DNA of 64,000 nucleotides from Lysobacterales bacterium (GCA_027067055.1 JAMOMK010000101.1:18340-82339); one strand, 5' to 3'; counted from the first letter of the stretch, positions 9,660-19,640 are shown. Numbers and translations are program-made. The notes: generated by a model not told the origin, from the letters alone.

Positions 9660-10157
9660 TTACAAAACGCTCCCTACTACTTTTTTATAAAAATATTTAT
9701 CCACTCCCATAATTTGAAAGTTGTTAGGTAAATCAGACTCACTGATGCGTTCAAATCCATTTTTTTCATAGAATCGATGAGCAGCATAATAGTTTGGTAC
9801 GGTACCAAGGAAAATCTCAACAATCTGATGCATTTGAGATGTTTCTAATAAGGTGTCTATCAGTTGTTGGCCGATTAAAAGTGGCTTGCCACGACGGTAC
9901 TCTTGTTTGACAAACATCTTACGTAACGCGCCTTGTTGGTTACCAATGTCCACTAATGCTATAGTGCCTACAACTTCATCACCCTCAAGGGCAATCCAAA
10001 AGTTACCCGCATTTTTCTGGTAGTAATTGTTAATGTCTTTAAGATTGGGTTGGTCATTAGCGGTTATGGACACCCCATATTCTTTGGCTTGAATGGAAAC
10101 GATTAAATCAATGACTTGTTGCTGATACCTTAGAGTAAAAGGCGTGATACTAATCAT
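9660..10157 (-). CDS. GNAT family N-acetyltransferase
   Basis: A 165-residue GNAT-fold protein that transfers an acetyl group from acetyl-CoA to an unknown substrate. It shows the core beta-strand 'FWIALEGDEVVGTIALVDIG', the acetyl-CoA-binding segment 'LRKMFVKQEYRRGKPLLIGQQLI' (close to the R/Q-x-x-G-x-G/A motif but reading RRGKPL), and the late motif 'YYAAHRFYEKNGFERI'. ATG 10157 is taken as the start and overlaps the ftsB stop by 8 bases. It is translated downstream of ftsB on the same strand and ends 8 bases from the convergent TetR gene. Confidence 0.82.
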   Translation of the reverse strand: MISITPFTLRYQQQVIDLIVSIQAKEYGVSITANDQPNLKDINNYYQKNAGNFWIALEGDEVVGTIALVDIGNQQGALRKMFVKQEYRRGKPLLIGQQLIDTLLETSQMHQIVEIFLGTVPNYYAAHRFYEKNGFERISESDLPNNFQIMGVDKYFYKKVVGSVL

Positions 10158-10428
10158 TGTCTTCAATCACTTGAATAAATGTTTCTCCAGATTTAATCAT
10201 ACCCATTTCTGAGCGTGCACGTTCTTCAATGGCTTCAAAACCATTTTGTAAATCCTCGACTTCTGCTTTGAGCTTATCATTGCGTGCTTGTAATTTTTCA
10301 TTTTTTTCAAGCTGTTCTTGATAGAGTCGCTGTTTTTCTTTTAAATCTTTTGAACCACCATCGCCAAAAAGATGCAACCATGACATGATGACTAACAGTA
10401 CCAGTAATATTATATTAACTGTTTTCAT
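10150..10428 (-). CDS. ftsB: Cell division protein FtsB
   Basis: A 92-residue bitopic membrane protein: one N-terminal transmembrane helix (NIILLVLLVIMSWLHLFGDGG), then a coiled coil rich in K, E, L and N ('QLEKNEKLQARNDKLKAEVEDL'), then the conserved 'EERARSEMGMIKSGETFIQV' segment. FtsB forms a complex with FtsL and FtsQ that triggers septal wall synthesis. In most gammaproteobacteria ftsB directly follows eno. Here eno lies 4.6 kb away on the same strand, with opposite-strand genes between. Confidence 0.93.
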   Translation of the reverse strand: MKTVNIILLVLLVIMSWLHLFGDGGSKDLKEKQRLYQEQLEKNEKLQARNDKLKAEVEDLQNGFEAIEERARSEMGMIKSGETFIQVIEDND

Positions 10429-10652
10429 TGCGTTTGAATTATTTAAATAATAGACCGAATTTTAAGCCAATCGATATAAAATTGTAAGACATTGTTGCCA
10501 TTACTTTGCCTCTTTGACGATTCGTAAATGGAACAATGATGAGAGTTGGACACTTTACGTATAAAATTAGTCAGTGACGAATAGCACATTTAATATAATT
10601 TGATTAATGTTATTATACTTACAGTTAATAAATAAACCTTACAGGAAAAGAT

Positions 10653-11582
10653 ATGATTGAAGTGAAAAACTTAAGTAAAACCTTTGGTTCATTTGAAGCG
10701 GTAAAGGACGTTTCTTTTACTGCCAAACAGGGTCAAATATTTGGTTTGTTGGGACCCAATGGAGCAGGAAAATCAACCACAATAAATTGCATCAGTGGAT
10801 TGGTTAATGCCACAAGTGGTTCTTTATCAATTAATAATTTCAATATCGCCTCAGAAGCGGTAAAAGCAAAAAAATCTCTGGGGATTGTGCCACAAGAGTT
10901 GGCGCTTTATGATGACTTGTCGGCACATGAAAATTTGGTATTTTGGGGTTCTGCCTACGGCTTGTCAGGAAAAGTACTAGAAAACCGTATCCAAGAAGTG
11001 TTGGTTGATGTGGGATTAGAATCACGCCAAAAAGAACCAGTCAAACAATTTAGTGGTGGCATGAAAAGGCGGCTTAATTTTGCCTGTGCAATCTTACACA
11101 AACCTTCAGCCTTGTTATTGGATGAACCTACTGTTGGTGTCGATCCGCAATCACGCGAGCATTTGTTGCAAGCAACGATAAAGCTCAAAGAATCAGGAAC
11201 ATCAGTTATTTACACGACACATTATATGGAAGAAGCCGAAAGGTTGTGTGACGAGTTACTTATCATGGATAAAGGGCAAGTGATTGCTGCTGGGACTGTT
11301 GAGGCCTTACGCCAGCAGATGGGAGAGCGCGACTTGATTACCTTAAAAGGGCGTTACGATGAAAAGGCGAATCAACAAATTCTTGAAGCTATTGGGGCAC
11401 AAGTGCTGGAGTTTTCACATCAAGAAGTGCGTATTTTGATTCCTGAAGCATCAAAATGCTTAACAAAAGTATTAGAGGCAGTTGCAAAATTAGGAAAAGT
11501 ACATCAGGTCAATATTCAGCAAGCCAATTTGGAGAGCTTGTTTATCAAACTCACAGGAAGAGCATTGCGAGATGCATCATGA
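10653..11582 (+). CDS. ABC-2 type exporter, ATP-binding protein
   Basis: A 309-residue ABC ATPase with Walker A 'GPNGAGKST' (about residues 38-46), signature 'FSGGMKRR' (about 134), Walker B 'ALLLDEPTVGVDP' and H-loop 'TTHYMEEAE'. The C-terminal 90 residues match the DrrA/NatA-type extension. It powers the two permeases that follow. Its stop overlaps the next start (ATGA), so all three genes form one operon. An RBS AGGAAAAG precedes the start. The exported substrate is unknown. Confidence 0.92.
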   Translation: MIEVKNLSKTFGSFEAVKDVSFTAKQGQIFGLLGPNGAGKSTTINCISGLVNATSGSLSINNFNIASEAVKAKKSLGIVPQELALYDDLSAHENLVFWGSAYGLSGKVLENRIQEVLVDVGLESRQKEPVKQFSGGMKRRLNFACAILHKPSALLLDEPTVGVDPQSREHLLQATIKLKESGTSVIYTTHYMEEAERLCDELLIMDKGQVIAAGTVEALRQQMGERDLITLKGRYDEKANQQILEAIGAQVLEFSHQEVRILIPEASKCLTKVLEAVAKLGKVHQVNIQQANLESLFIKLTGRALRDAS

Positions 11583-12829
11583 TTAATACATTAACGCAAA
11601 CTGTTTTTAAAGGCACTTTGTCCAAGTTGCTGAGAGAAAAATGGCAATTAGCCATGTGGCTTGCTATTCCTATGATGATGGCAGCTCTTTTTTCTTTGAT
11701 GTCGGGATCAGATGGCAACGCTAAACCAAGTGGTGTTTTGTTGATAACCGACAATGATGATAGTTTTTTATCACAGATGTTTGTTCGCACCTTTAGTCAG
11801 GGACCTCTTGCCGATATGTTTATCCTTAAGACTGTGAAGAAAGATGAAGGGCAAACTATTATGGCAGCAGGGGATGCCAGTGTGTGGTTAACAATAGAAA
11901 AGGACTTCACCCAAAACTTTATTGATAATAAACCCACAACACTAAAACTAATTAAAAATCCCAGTCAAAACATATTGCCCAAAATTGCAGAAACCATGGT
12001 CACAACTTTAGCGGATAGTGGGCACTATATTCAATTACTGTTTTCAAAAGAGTTGCAACAGTTCAACAATTTAATAACAGGTAAAGATATATCGGATACG
12101 CAAATGGCAGTGATGAGTGTACAAATAAAACACACGATAGATTTATTAGAGAAACAACTTTTTCCGCCACAAATTCAGGCAAAGAAAAAGGGTAAACCAG
12201 AAGAAAACAAAAAAACAGAATCAAAACATTCATTTATGTTTATTATGTTTCCGGGCATTCTTTTTATGTCTTTATTATTTTCTGCTCAAGGCATGGCGCA
12301 AGATTTTTGGAAAGACAAGTCCCAAGGGATATTGTCACGCTTACTTTCTTCTCCTGTCGGCCTTAAACATTATTTCACAGGCAAGCTGTTATCAGCAACA
12401 ATGGTATTCATCCTTATTGCTATATTAATGGCATCTCTTGGCGTGTGGATGTTTAATATTAATAGCCAAAAACTACTTATTATTGTTCCTTGGGTAGTCC
12501 TTTCTGGAGTTGCTATTTGGAGTTTTTTGTTATTTGTGACATTAAAGTTACCGACAAAGAAATCAGCTAATTTAGTGACCGAAGGCATGGTCTTTCCATT
12601 AATGATGTTAGGAGGTAGTTTCTTTCCATTTGACTCCATGCCCAAATGGATGGTTGTTATTGGTGAAAAATTACCTAATGGTTATTTATTACAGAGCTTT
12701 AATTCGTGGTTTATCAAGGGCAACAGTCTCTCAATATTAATGACACCAACCCTTATTGCACTGGGCTTTATTGTTGTTTTCTTTATCGTCAACAAAAAGA
12801 CAGTCATGCAATTTGCGAGGAGTAAATAA
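11579..12829 (+). CDS. ABC-2 type exporter permease (first of two)
   Basis: A 416-residue permease with one N-terminal membrane helix, a large extracytoplasmic loop (about residues 50-220) and five or six C-terminal helices, the ABC2_membrane_3 layout. The start MINTLTQ at 11579 is preferred because its ATG overlaps the ATPase stop in an ATGA junction, although the frame is open to 11456. The charged 'AKKKGKPEENKKTESKH' stretch lies just before the membrane core. It pairs with the next permease, since the operon has two different half-transporter subunits. Confidence 0.85.
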   Translation: MINTLTQTVFKGTLSKLLREKWQLAMWLAIPMMMAALFSLMSGSDGNAKPSGVLLITDNDDSFLSQMFVRTFSQGPLADMFILKTVKKDEGQTIMAAGDASVWLTIEKDFTQNFIDNKPTTLKLIKNPSQNILPKIAETMVTTLADSGHYIQLLFSKELQQFNNLITGKDISDTQMAVMSVQIKHTIDLLEKQLFPPQIQAKKKGKPEENKKTESKHSFMFIMFPGILFMSLLFSAQGMAQDFWKDKSQGILSRLLSSPVGLKHYFTGKLLSATMVFILIAILMASLGVWMFNINSQKLLIIVPWVVLSGVAIWSFLLFVTLKLPTKKSANLVTEGMVFPLMMLGGSFFPFDSMPKWMVVIGEKLPNGYLLQSFNSWFIKGNSLSILMTPTLIALGFIVVFFIVNKKTVMQFARSK

Positions 12830-13998
12830 TGTTAAAAAATAGTTTCTTCATTGCAAAAAAAGACTTTAGTTATTCACTAAAAGATAAGTCATTATTGGTG
12901 TGGATGTTTATAATGCCATTGGTGTTTTTTGGGTTTATTGGTTCAACCACTGGTGGGCTAGGTGGTTATACAGGATCGACAAATATTGCCGTTTGGGAAA
13001 GTGATGAAAACATGACGCAAACCAACTCACTGGCAAAACAACTTATTCGCAACTTAGAAAGTGAAAATTACAACATAAAAATCTTTAATAAAGTCACAGA
13101 CACACAAGAAATAAAGCACCATTTCAAAGATTACACCAGGCAATTGTGGTTGCCTAGTGATATGCAAGAAAATTTAGAATTGGGAGAAAAGATAGAAATA
13201 GAATATTTATCTACAGCCAGTGGATTGGGGCAAGATAAAGATAAGTTTGCTATAGAAAAAGCCATATATAAAACATTAGGGGATGTATTGGTCTTTAAAA
13301 AACTCCATGGTGATACTAAAAATATAAGTTTTGATGATATTAATGAACAAACAAAAAACATTGCTGTTGATATAAGTTCGGCAGGAGAAAAAAGAGTCAT
13401 CCCATCAGGATTTAATCAAGCGGTTCCAGGTATATTGGTGATGTTTATCATGATGATTGCCTTAAGCGCTGGCAGTGTATCTTTATTTTTAGAGCGCCAG
13501 TCGGGTGTACTAAAACGATTAGCATCAACACCTTTAACGCGCAGTGAAATTGTCTTGGGTAAGTGGTTGGGCAAATGGTTTATAACACTTTTACAATTAG
13601 CTTATGGCATGTTGACTGGTTGGCTAATCTTCAAAATTCATTGGGGGAATCATCTGATTGCCATTGTGGTTGTATTGGCAATTTGGGCGGCATTTAATGC
13701 GGCATTAGCTGTTCTGCTTGGGAGTTTTGCGCAATCTGAAGGGCAGGTCAGTCTTATTGCCACGGTTTTTTCTTTGTTACTTGCCGCACTTGGCGGGTGT
13801 TGGTGGCCGATAGAAATAACACCGCAGTGGATGCAAACTTTAGCGAATTTTTTACCTACAGGTTGGATAATGGATGTCTTGCATCAATTGATGTATTTTG
13901 GAGGAAATTTAGCTGAAATATCATGGCAAATAACAGCTATAATTGTTATTTCGCTTGTATCTTTGTCAATTGCTTTCAAACGTTTTAAGTTTTTCTAA
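12829..13998 (+). CDS. ABC-2 type exporter permease (second of two)
   Basis: A 389-residue ABC-2 permease, again one helix, a long external loop and a C-terminal bundle with 'LFLERQSGVLKRLASTPLTRSEIVLGKW', the cytoplasmic coupling region of this family. It starts inside the stop codon of the preceding permease (TAATG). With the ATPase it should form a heteromeric exporter for an unknown lipophilic or peptide substrate. Confidence 0.85.
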   Translation: MLKNSFFIAKKDFSYSLKDKSLLVWMFIMPLVFFGFIGSTTGGLGGYTGSTNIAVWESDENMTQTNSLAKQLIRNLESENYNIKIFNKVTDTQEIKHHFKDYTRQLWLPSDMQENLELGEKIEIEYLSTASGLGQDKDKFAIEKAIYKTLGDVLVFKKLHGDTKNISFDDINEQTKNIAVDISSAGEKRVIPSGFNQAVPGILVMFIMMIALSAGSVSLFLERQSGVLKRLASTPLTRSEIVLGKWLGKWFITLLQLAYGMLTGWLIFKIHWGNHLIAIVVVLAIWAAFNAALAVLLGSFAQSEGQVSLIATVFSLLLAALGGCWWPIEITPQWMQTLANFLPTGWIMDVLHQLMYFGGNLAEISWQITAIIVISLVSLSIAFKRFKFF

Positions 13999-14064
13999 TG
14001 GGTGTTTTTTAAAAATTTAATTTTCATGATATACTAAAAGCAATTCATTCAAAGAGTAGTAAAA

Positions 14065-14925
14065 ATGCGTTGGAAAGGGCAAAGAAGAAGCAGTAATGTT
14101 GAAGACAGGAGAGGACGCGGTGGTCGAGTGGTACGCGGAGGCGCAAAATTAAGTGGAGGCATGATTGTAGCAGCTATTGCCTATGCCGTTATTACAGGTA
14201 AAAACCCAATGGCTTTATTGCAGACAATGAGCGGTAATCAACAGCAAGCGGGTAATGTGCAAAACTCAGCACCAGCACCACAACGCTCCGCAGCAGAGAA
14301 AGAGCTTTATGATTTTGCTGGAACAGTCCTTGCTTCAACAGAAGATGCATGGAATGCAGAATTTAAACGTAGAGGCTCTCAATACCCAGCTCCTAAAATG
14401 GTTGTTTTCGAAGGCAATGTCAGATCTGCATGTGGCACAAACAATGAACAAACAGGTCCTTTTTATTGTCCAGGGGATCAAAAAATGTATTTATCTTTAA
14501 GTTTTTTTAACCAATTAAAACGCATGGGCGCTCCAGGTGATTTTGCCCAAGCTTATGTGATTGCTCATGAAGTAGGGCATCACATCCAAAATATCACAGG
14601 AACAGAAAAGAAAATGCGCGATATGCAACGCCGTGACCCACGCAATAAAAACCAGTATTCAGTGTTGCTAGAATTACAAGCCGATTGCTATGCAGGTGTT
14701 TGGGCAGCATTATCACAGCAACAAAAAAACTGGTTAGATTCTGGCGATGTTGAAGAAGGTTTGCAAGCGGCAGCATCTATCGGCGATGATACCTTGCAAC
14801 GAAATGCCGGACGAAGAGTTGATGTAGAATCATTCACTCATGGATCATCTGATCAACGCATAAAATGGTTGCGTAAAGGCATGAGTACTGGTGATATTGG
14901 TCAGTGTGATACGTTTAGCCGATAA
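14065..14925 (+). CDS. ypfJ: YpfJ-type neutral zinc metallopeptidase
   Basis: A 286-residue protein of the 'putative neutral zinc metallopeptidase' family (PF04228). It has an arginine-rich N-terminus (MRWKGQRRSSNVEDRRG), one hydrophobic helix (about 32-50), a Q-rich linker, and a catalytic domain with HEVGHH (about residue 168) plus a downstream 'LELQADCYAG' that supplies the third zinc ligand. The paired cysteines 'CGTNNEQTGPFYC' suggest a disulfide in the periplasm. It stands alone behind the ABC operon. The symbol follows the E. coli homologue, whose substrate I do not know. Confidence 0.88.
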   Translation: MRWKGQRRSSNVEDRRGRGGRVVRGGAKLSGGMIVAAIAYAVITGKNPMALLQTMSGNQQQAGNVQNSAPAPQRSAAEKELYDFAGTVLASTEDAWNAEFKRRGSQYPAPKMVVFEGNVRSACGTNNEQTGPFYCPGDQKMYLSLSFFNQLKRMGAPGDFAQAYVIAHEVGHHIQNITGTEKKMRDMQRRDPRNKNQYSVLLELQADCYAGVWAALSQQQKNWLDSGDVEEGLQAAASIGDDTLQRNAGRRVDVESFTHGSSDQRIKWLRKGMSTGDIGQCDTFSR

Positions 14926-14944
14926 TAATCTCTCATCAATTATC

Positions 14945-15030
14945 TAGTAGTGGAGTCCCTTGTGGGCTCCTTTTCTAACCAATCTAAAAAGTCTTAGCAA
15001 GCAAGGCTCCCACAAGGGAAGCCACTACTA
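14945..15030. repeat. Long imperfect inverted repeat between ypfJ and eno
   Basis: Arms at 14945-14970 and 15005-15030 are 26 bases each with about four mismatches; both carry TAGTAGTGG and CCCTTGTGGG. The 34-base centre is A/T rich. It lies between two convergent genes and could act as a bidirectional terminator, but it is much longer than a normal one and resembles a REP- or MITE-like palindrome. Confidence 0.75.
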
Positions 15031-15040
15031 TGGGTCTGTT

Positions 15041-16348
<1,308 letters not shown>

Positions 16349-16427
16349 TTAAGGTTGAGTATATGGCTTGTGTAATAAAGTATGGAAGTTTATCACTTCA
16401 TAGCAGTGATTTAAAGTTGTAAGTACT

Positions 16428-16961
16428 TCATCTTTCATAAAGTTTAATTAGAAAACGACCCAATTGTGGATCAGTTCGTTCAAGAGGTATGTTATCTTTA
16501 TGAAACCACTTAACACGAGTGAATTCTGATTGATCAAAAGAAAGGTTCATCTTTTGATTGCCTTTCAAAACATACCATAAACACACATCGGTATGACCTG
16601 CTGTTTTACCAACAGTTACTGTGCTGGTGATAAATAGTGGATTTTCGTGTAGAAACTCACCATCAATGGCAAGTTCTTCGTGCGCTTCTCGCAATGCGGT
16701 ATCGCGGGGATGTTCACCAGGTTCAACATGTCCACCCGTTGGCAACCACAATTGTGCATTAATATGGTCAACAAGCAAAATAAAGTCACCATCGACAAGT
16801 ACAAAATAAGACACCAAATGCTTGTCAGGAGTGCCAGGCTTTTCTAATCTGCAAAGCTCGACACCAGAGTCTATCCAAGCCAAAACATCGGTGATTGCTT
16901 TACTTTCAAGAGAATCCAAAGGAGTGATGGACTGTACTTCATGCTTAATTTGTTCTTTCAT
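16428..16961 (-). CDS. NUDIX hydrolase
   Basis: A 177-residue NUDIX protein that should hydrolyse a nucleoside-diphosphate-linked substrate with Mg2+. The NUDIX box 'GGHVEPGEHPRDTALREAHEEL' is complete apart from the usual tail (it ends HEELAIDG), at about residues 88-111. An N-terminal extension of about 40 residues resembles longer NUDIX proteins annotated as MutT-like. The substrate is unknown. It lies 97 bases upstream of eno on the same strand, but a stretch without clear signals separates them. Confidence 0.87.
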   Translation of the reverse strand: MKEQIKHEVQSITPLDSLESKAITDVLAWIDSGVELCRLEKPGTPDKHLVSYFVLVDGDFILLVDHINAQLWLPTGGHVEPGEHPRDTALREAHEELAIDGEFLHENPLFITSTVTVGKTAGHTDVCLWYVLKGNQKMNLSFDQSEFTRVKWFHKDNIPLERTDPQLGRFLIKLYER

Positions 16962-17047
16962 TCAGGTGTGGTTCCAGTTTATTTAATAGTTGAATAAATT
17001 ATTATTTAATACCCTAATCCCGATATAGAAAAGTCAAAACAAGCTAG

Positions 17048-17111
17048 AAGCCTTGGTGTATAATGGTTTTACGACAAATCAAATACCACCCAAAGGGTGA
17101 AACCAAGGCTT
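17048..17111 (+). promoter_or_regulatory. Transposase promoter and start-masking hairpin
   Basis: Arms AAGCCTTGGT (17048-17057) and ACCAAGGCTT (17102-17111) are perfectly complementary, and the second arm ends directly at the transposase ATG (17112). A TATAAT at 17059-17064 lies just inside the first arm. Transcripts that enter from outside would fold and hide the start site, while those starting at the internal promoter would lack the first arm. Many insertion sequences limit transposase this way. Confidence 0.6.
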
Positions 17112-17576
17112 ATGAACATATTACCACACAACCTATCAACAACGCATGAACTTTTAACATCCAGAGGCGGATTGCTTGCAATCGCCACCTTAATGCAGAA
17201 ACTAAAACTTACAAACCTAATCGACAAACATTTTGCATTGCCTAAAAGTAACCGAGGTTTCAAGCCATCAGTATTTATCAACTCATTGGTACTAATGCAA
17301 CACGAAGGCGGCATACGTTTAGATGACTTGAAGTACCTCAAAAAAGATGAAACCCTAACAAAATTACTGGGTTTGAAAAATATCCCAACGCCAGGTACTG
17401 TTGGTGATTGGTTACGTAGAATGGGAATAACAGGAGTCAATGCCATTTCCTTAATCAACAAGGAGTTATGCCGTATAGCACTTAAAGACAGCAAAGAAAT
17501 CACCCTGAATATAGATGCATCGGAAATCATAATCAATAAAAAGGAAGCAAAAAAGACCTATAAATTAGAGCCATAA
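17112..17576 (+). pseudogene. Transposase, N-terminal fragment
   Basis: The 154 residues contain an N-terminal DNA-binding region ('SRGGLLAIATLMQKLKLTNLIDKHF') and 'TPGTVGDWLRRMG', both typical of IS1380-type DDE transposases, then 'LNIDAS' with the first catalytic aspartate. The frame stops at 'KKTYKLEP', where the rest of the catalytic domain should begin. ATG 17112 is preferred because it directly follows the masking hairpin. The fragment cannot be catalytic alone but may still bind the ends. Confidence 0.8.
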
Positions 17577-17682
17577 TGAGTAAATCATTAAAAAGCTATA
17601 TTAACACATTAGATGAAACCCAGTGGGTATTATCCAAAGTACCTAGGATTTGGTAAATGTTGTCATTAATTCATGTATTTTG

Positions 17683-17793
17683 AAGTATCGATACTATTTT
17701 CGATATAAAGAAACTAATGCATTGAGAATAAGCCAGTTAAAATTGTCAGGTTTTAACTGCCAGAATAATTTTATTCGTCAAATCAAGATTTAG
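17683..17793 (+). pseudogene. Transposase C-terminal remnant
   Basis: An open stretch of 36 codons reads KYRYYFRYKETNALRISQLK and then SGFNCQNNFIRQIKI before a TAG stop, close to the right terminal repeat. Its basic, aromatic composition and its place 12 bases before the right terminal repeat fit the tail of the deleted transposase. Between the two fragments, 17577-17682 holds only a 26-codon ORF in another frame and nothing I recognise. Confidence 0.45.
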
Positions 17794-17930
17794 TGGGAAA
17801 TTAGTTTCTATATCGGGATTTGGGTATTAATTAATTGTTTGGTATATTTCCATGTAAAGCCTTAATTATTGATTATAGTCAAGATAATAGGGCTTGATAT
17901 TATGAAATCTATTATTATTAATATGGAGGT

Positions 17931-17994
17931 ATATGCATAACTAAAAACGGTGGGAATGTGCATCTCCATCCCATTCGCCCATAGTTATGCATAT
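17931..17994. repeat. 64-bp palindromic structure upstream of the DUF5335 gene
   Basis: Perfect 13-bp arms ATATGCATAACTA (17931-17943) and TAGTTATGCATAT (17982-17994) enclose a G/C-richer centre that itself has weak symmetry (GGTGGGAATG against CATTCGCCC). The structure is 39 bases from the DUF5335 start codon and has no T run, so it does not look like a terminator. It could be a 5' leader hairpin or a small mobile palindrome. Confidence 0.6.
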
Positions 17995-18033
17995 ATCTCT
18001 ATAGTGTAATTTAATACAATTGGAGAAACGAAT

Positions 18034-18366
18034 ATGAATGAATTAATAAAAAAGCAAGATTACCATACCTATTTTGATGATATAAGTAAGTTTTTTGAAG
18101 ACGACTTGGTTGAGATAGAAGTCATTGGTTTAAAATTGGGCGATCAAGTTGAAGCTGATTATATTGCTTTAAAAGGCATTACATATGAAAAAAAAGCGGA
18201 CGAACTATATTTGTATTTAGACGATGGTTTAGAGCATGTTATTAGAAACCCCGTTGAGGTTTACGTTGATGAAGGCGAGTTTGGATTAAATGAAATTGTA
18301 ATTAAATGTGCGCATGGTCATTTGCATTTAGTGAAATTTAAACATGCTATAGCAGTTAAAAAGTGA
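18034..18366 (+). CDS. DUF5335 family protein
   Basis: A 110-residue acidic protein of unknown function. The sequence 'YFDDISKFFEDDLVEIEVIGLKLGDQVEADYIALKGITYEKKADELYLYLDDGLEHVIRNP' follows the DUF5335 pattern (dW..F...s....g..v.ve..g...g.q...e.l.L.Gi.Yd). No signal peptide or membrane helix is seen, so it is cytoplasmic. A clear RBS (TGGAGAAACG) precedes the ATG. It stands alone, with a terminator 65 bases downstream and a long palindrome upstream. Members often sit near stress genes, but there is no such link here. Confidence 0.65.
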   Translation: MNELIKKQDYHTYFDDISKFFEDDLVEIEVIGLKLGDQVEADYIALKGITYEKKADELYLYLDDGLEHVIRNPVEVYVDEGEFGLNEIVIKCAHGHLHLVKFKHAIAVKK

Positions 18367-18430
18367 TTTAAGAAAAGCTTGTACAGGTCTTGAAACGTGT
18401 AAAAAGGTTTTTAGACATATCGTTTTGCAT

Positions 18431-18470
18431 AAAAAAACTTGCTAGTAGTTCGTTATTAGTGAGTTTTTTT
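18431..18470 (+). terminator. Probable terminator after the DUF5335 gene
   Basis: AAAAAACTTGCTA pairs with TAGTGAGTTTTTT (11 of 13), ending in a T run. The rest of the 359-bp gap before the next gene holds only the promoter/operator at 18615-18658. Confidence 0.7.
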
Positions 18471-18614
18471 CTTTAGTTGGTGTCTTTTCCATCCTTTTAC
18501 CATTATCCTAGAATTAAAGAATTTTCTTAAAGTGTTTTGTTTGTCGGAGGCTCTTTAAGGAAATTGGTTTTCTGTAATTTCAATATAAAGAAATGATTAA
18601 AATAGTGCTATCGC

Positions 18615-18658
18615 TTGAAAAATTATTGATTTAGTATTATAGTGAGTGAATGTTCACT
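18615..18658 (+). promoter_or_regulatory. Promoter with TetR-type operator for the LOG/Ybh/LpxR operon (site A)
   Basis: TTGAAA (18615-18620) and TATAGT (18638-18643) are separated by 17 bases, a good sigma-70 promoter. The palindrome AGTGAATGTTCACT (18645-18658) follows directly and covers the predicted start site. The same 14-mer recurs at 28992-29005 and, with one change, at 41065-41078. Confidence 0.75.
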
Positions 18659-18725
18659 AACAATAAATAAGTAATAATTGTAGATAAGACTTTATTCTAT
18701 AGAGTAAAACCATGAGGTTTTTAAC

Positions 18726-19619
18726 ATGAAGATAAATAAATCAAGCAACATAGAAAGCTCAGCTCATCTTACTCCGCATCAAGTTGAGCAGCTACAAGAT
18801 GAAATTTTACAAAACCAATCGTATCAGTTGGCTTATGAGGATAAGGATTTTTTGTCCAGTGATGATTTGCGACCTGTGCGTTTACAGTTGGAATTGCTTA
18901 AACCTGAACAGGCTTTGCGTGATAAAAATATTAACTCAACCATTGTGATTTTTGGTAGTGCTCGAATTTTGAGTCCAGATGATGCACAAGAACAGTGTCA
19001 ACAAGTGCAACAAAAAGTTAAAGATAATCCTAGTGATACTCAAGCACAAATAGCTTTAATAAAAGCACAACGACAAGTCAAACAATCCAAGTATTATCAA
19101 GAAGCACAGAAACTGGCAAGAATTGTTTCTTTGCAGTTTCAGCAACAAAACCGCAAAGACTTTGTGGTGGTTACTGGTGGTGGCCCTGGTATTATGGAAG
19201 CGGCAAATCGTGGTGCTTTTGATGTCAAACAGCACAGCGTTGGTTTTAATATAACTTTAGAACACGAACAAGCACCCAATCCGTATATCAACCCCGATTT
19301 GTGTTTTCAGTTTCAGTACTTTGCCTTGCGAAAAATGCACTTCTTACTGCGAGCAAAAGCCTTGGTTGCTTTCCCTGGTGGTTTTGGCACGCTGGATGAA
19401 GTATTTGAGGTGTTAACATTGGTTCAAACTAAAAAAATGGAACGATTGCCAATTATATTGCTAGGTAAAGAATACTGGCAACAGGTAATTAATTTTGAAT
19501 ACTTACAACAAGAGGGCTTTATTCATGTTGATGATTTAGCTTTATTTCACTTGATTGATACCGCCGAACAAGCCGTGGAGGTCATGGTCGATTTTTATCA
19601 TGGTCAACCACCTAAATAG
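18726..19619 (+). CDS. LOG family (TIGR00730-like) Rossmann-fold protein
   Basis: A 297-residue protein with the LOG/lysine-decarboxylase-like signatures 'VVTGGGPGIMEAANRGAFD' (about residue 142) and 'PGGFGTLDEVFEVLT' (about 219), which bind a nucleotide and mark phosphoribohydrolases that release bases from nucleoside monophosphates (cytokinin-activating LOG in plants, PpnN in E. coli). An extra 120-residue N-terminal region includes a Q/K-rich stretch. It is the first gene of the operon behind site A; only 21 bases separate it from the HlyD gene. Why a nucleotide hydrolase leads an exporter operon is unclear. Confidence 0.85.
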   Translation: MKINKSSNIESSAHLTPHQVEQLQDEILQNQSYQLAYEDKDFLSSDDLRPVRLQLELLKPEQALRDKNINSTIVIFGSARILSPDDAQEQCQQVQQKVKDNPSDTQAQIALIKAQRQVKQSKYYQEAQKLARIVSLQFQQQNRKDFVVVTGGGPGIMEAANRGAFDVKQHSVGFNITLEHEQAPNPYINPDLCFQFQYFALRKMHFLLRAKALVAFPGGFGTLDEVFEVLTLVQTKKMERLPIILLGKEYWQQVINFEYLQQEGFIHVDDLALFHLIDTAEQAVEVMVDFYHGQPPK

Positions 19620-19640
19620 CCCTTAAATGAGGAAAATAAA

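Larger units (their letters stand above)
17010..17826. mobile_element. Internally deleted insertion sequence (IS1380/IS4-like) with intact ends
   Basis: The ends carry near-identical terminal inverted repeats: TACCCTAATCCCGATATAG at the left (17010-17031 region) and the complement of TACCCAAATCCCGATATAG at the right (17805-17826), one mismatch over about 22 bases. The element is flanked by TTAA on both sides (17006-17009 and 17827-17830), a likely target-site duplication. Inside are an N-terminal transposase fragment and a short C-terminal remnant; the middle, including most catalytic residues, is missing. At 817 bp it is about half the usual size. It could still be moved by a full-length relative. 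Confidence 0.82.

Noticed and set aside
17577..17682. Separate small gene downstream of the transposase fragment
   Set aside because: A 26-codon frame (from ATG 17576) has no RBS and lies inside the deleted IS; it is more likely remnant sequence.
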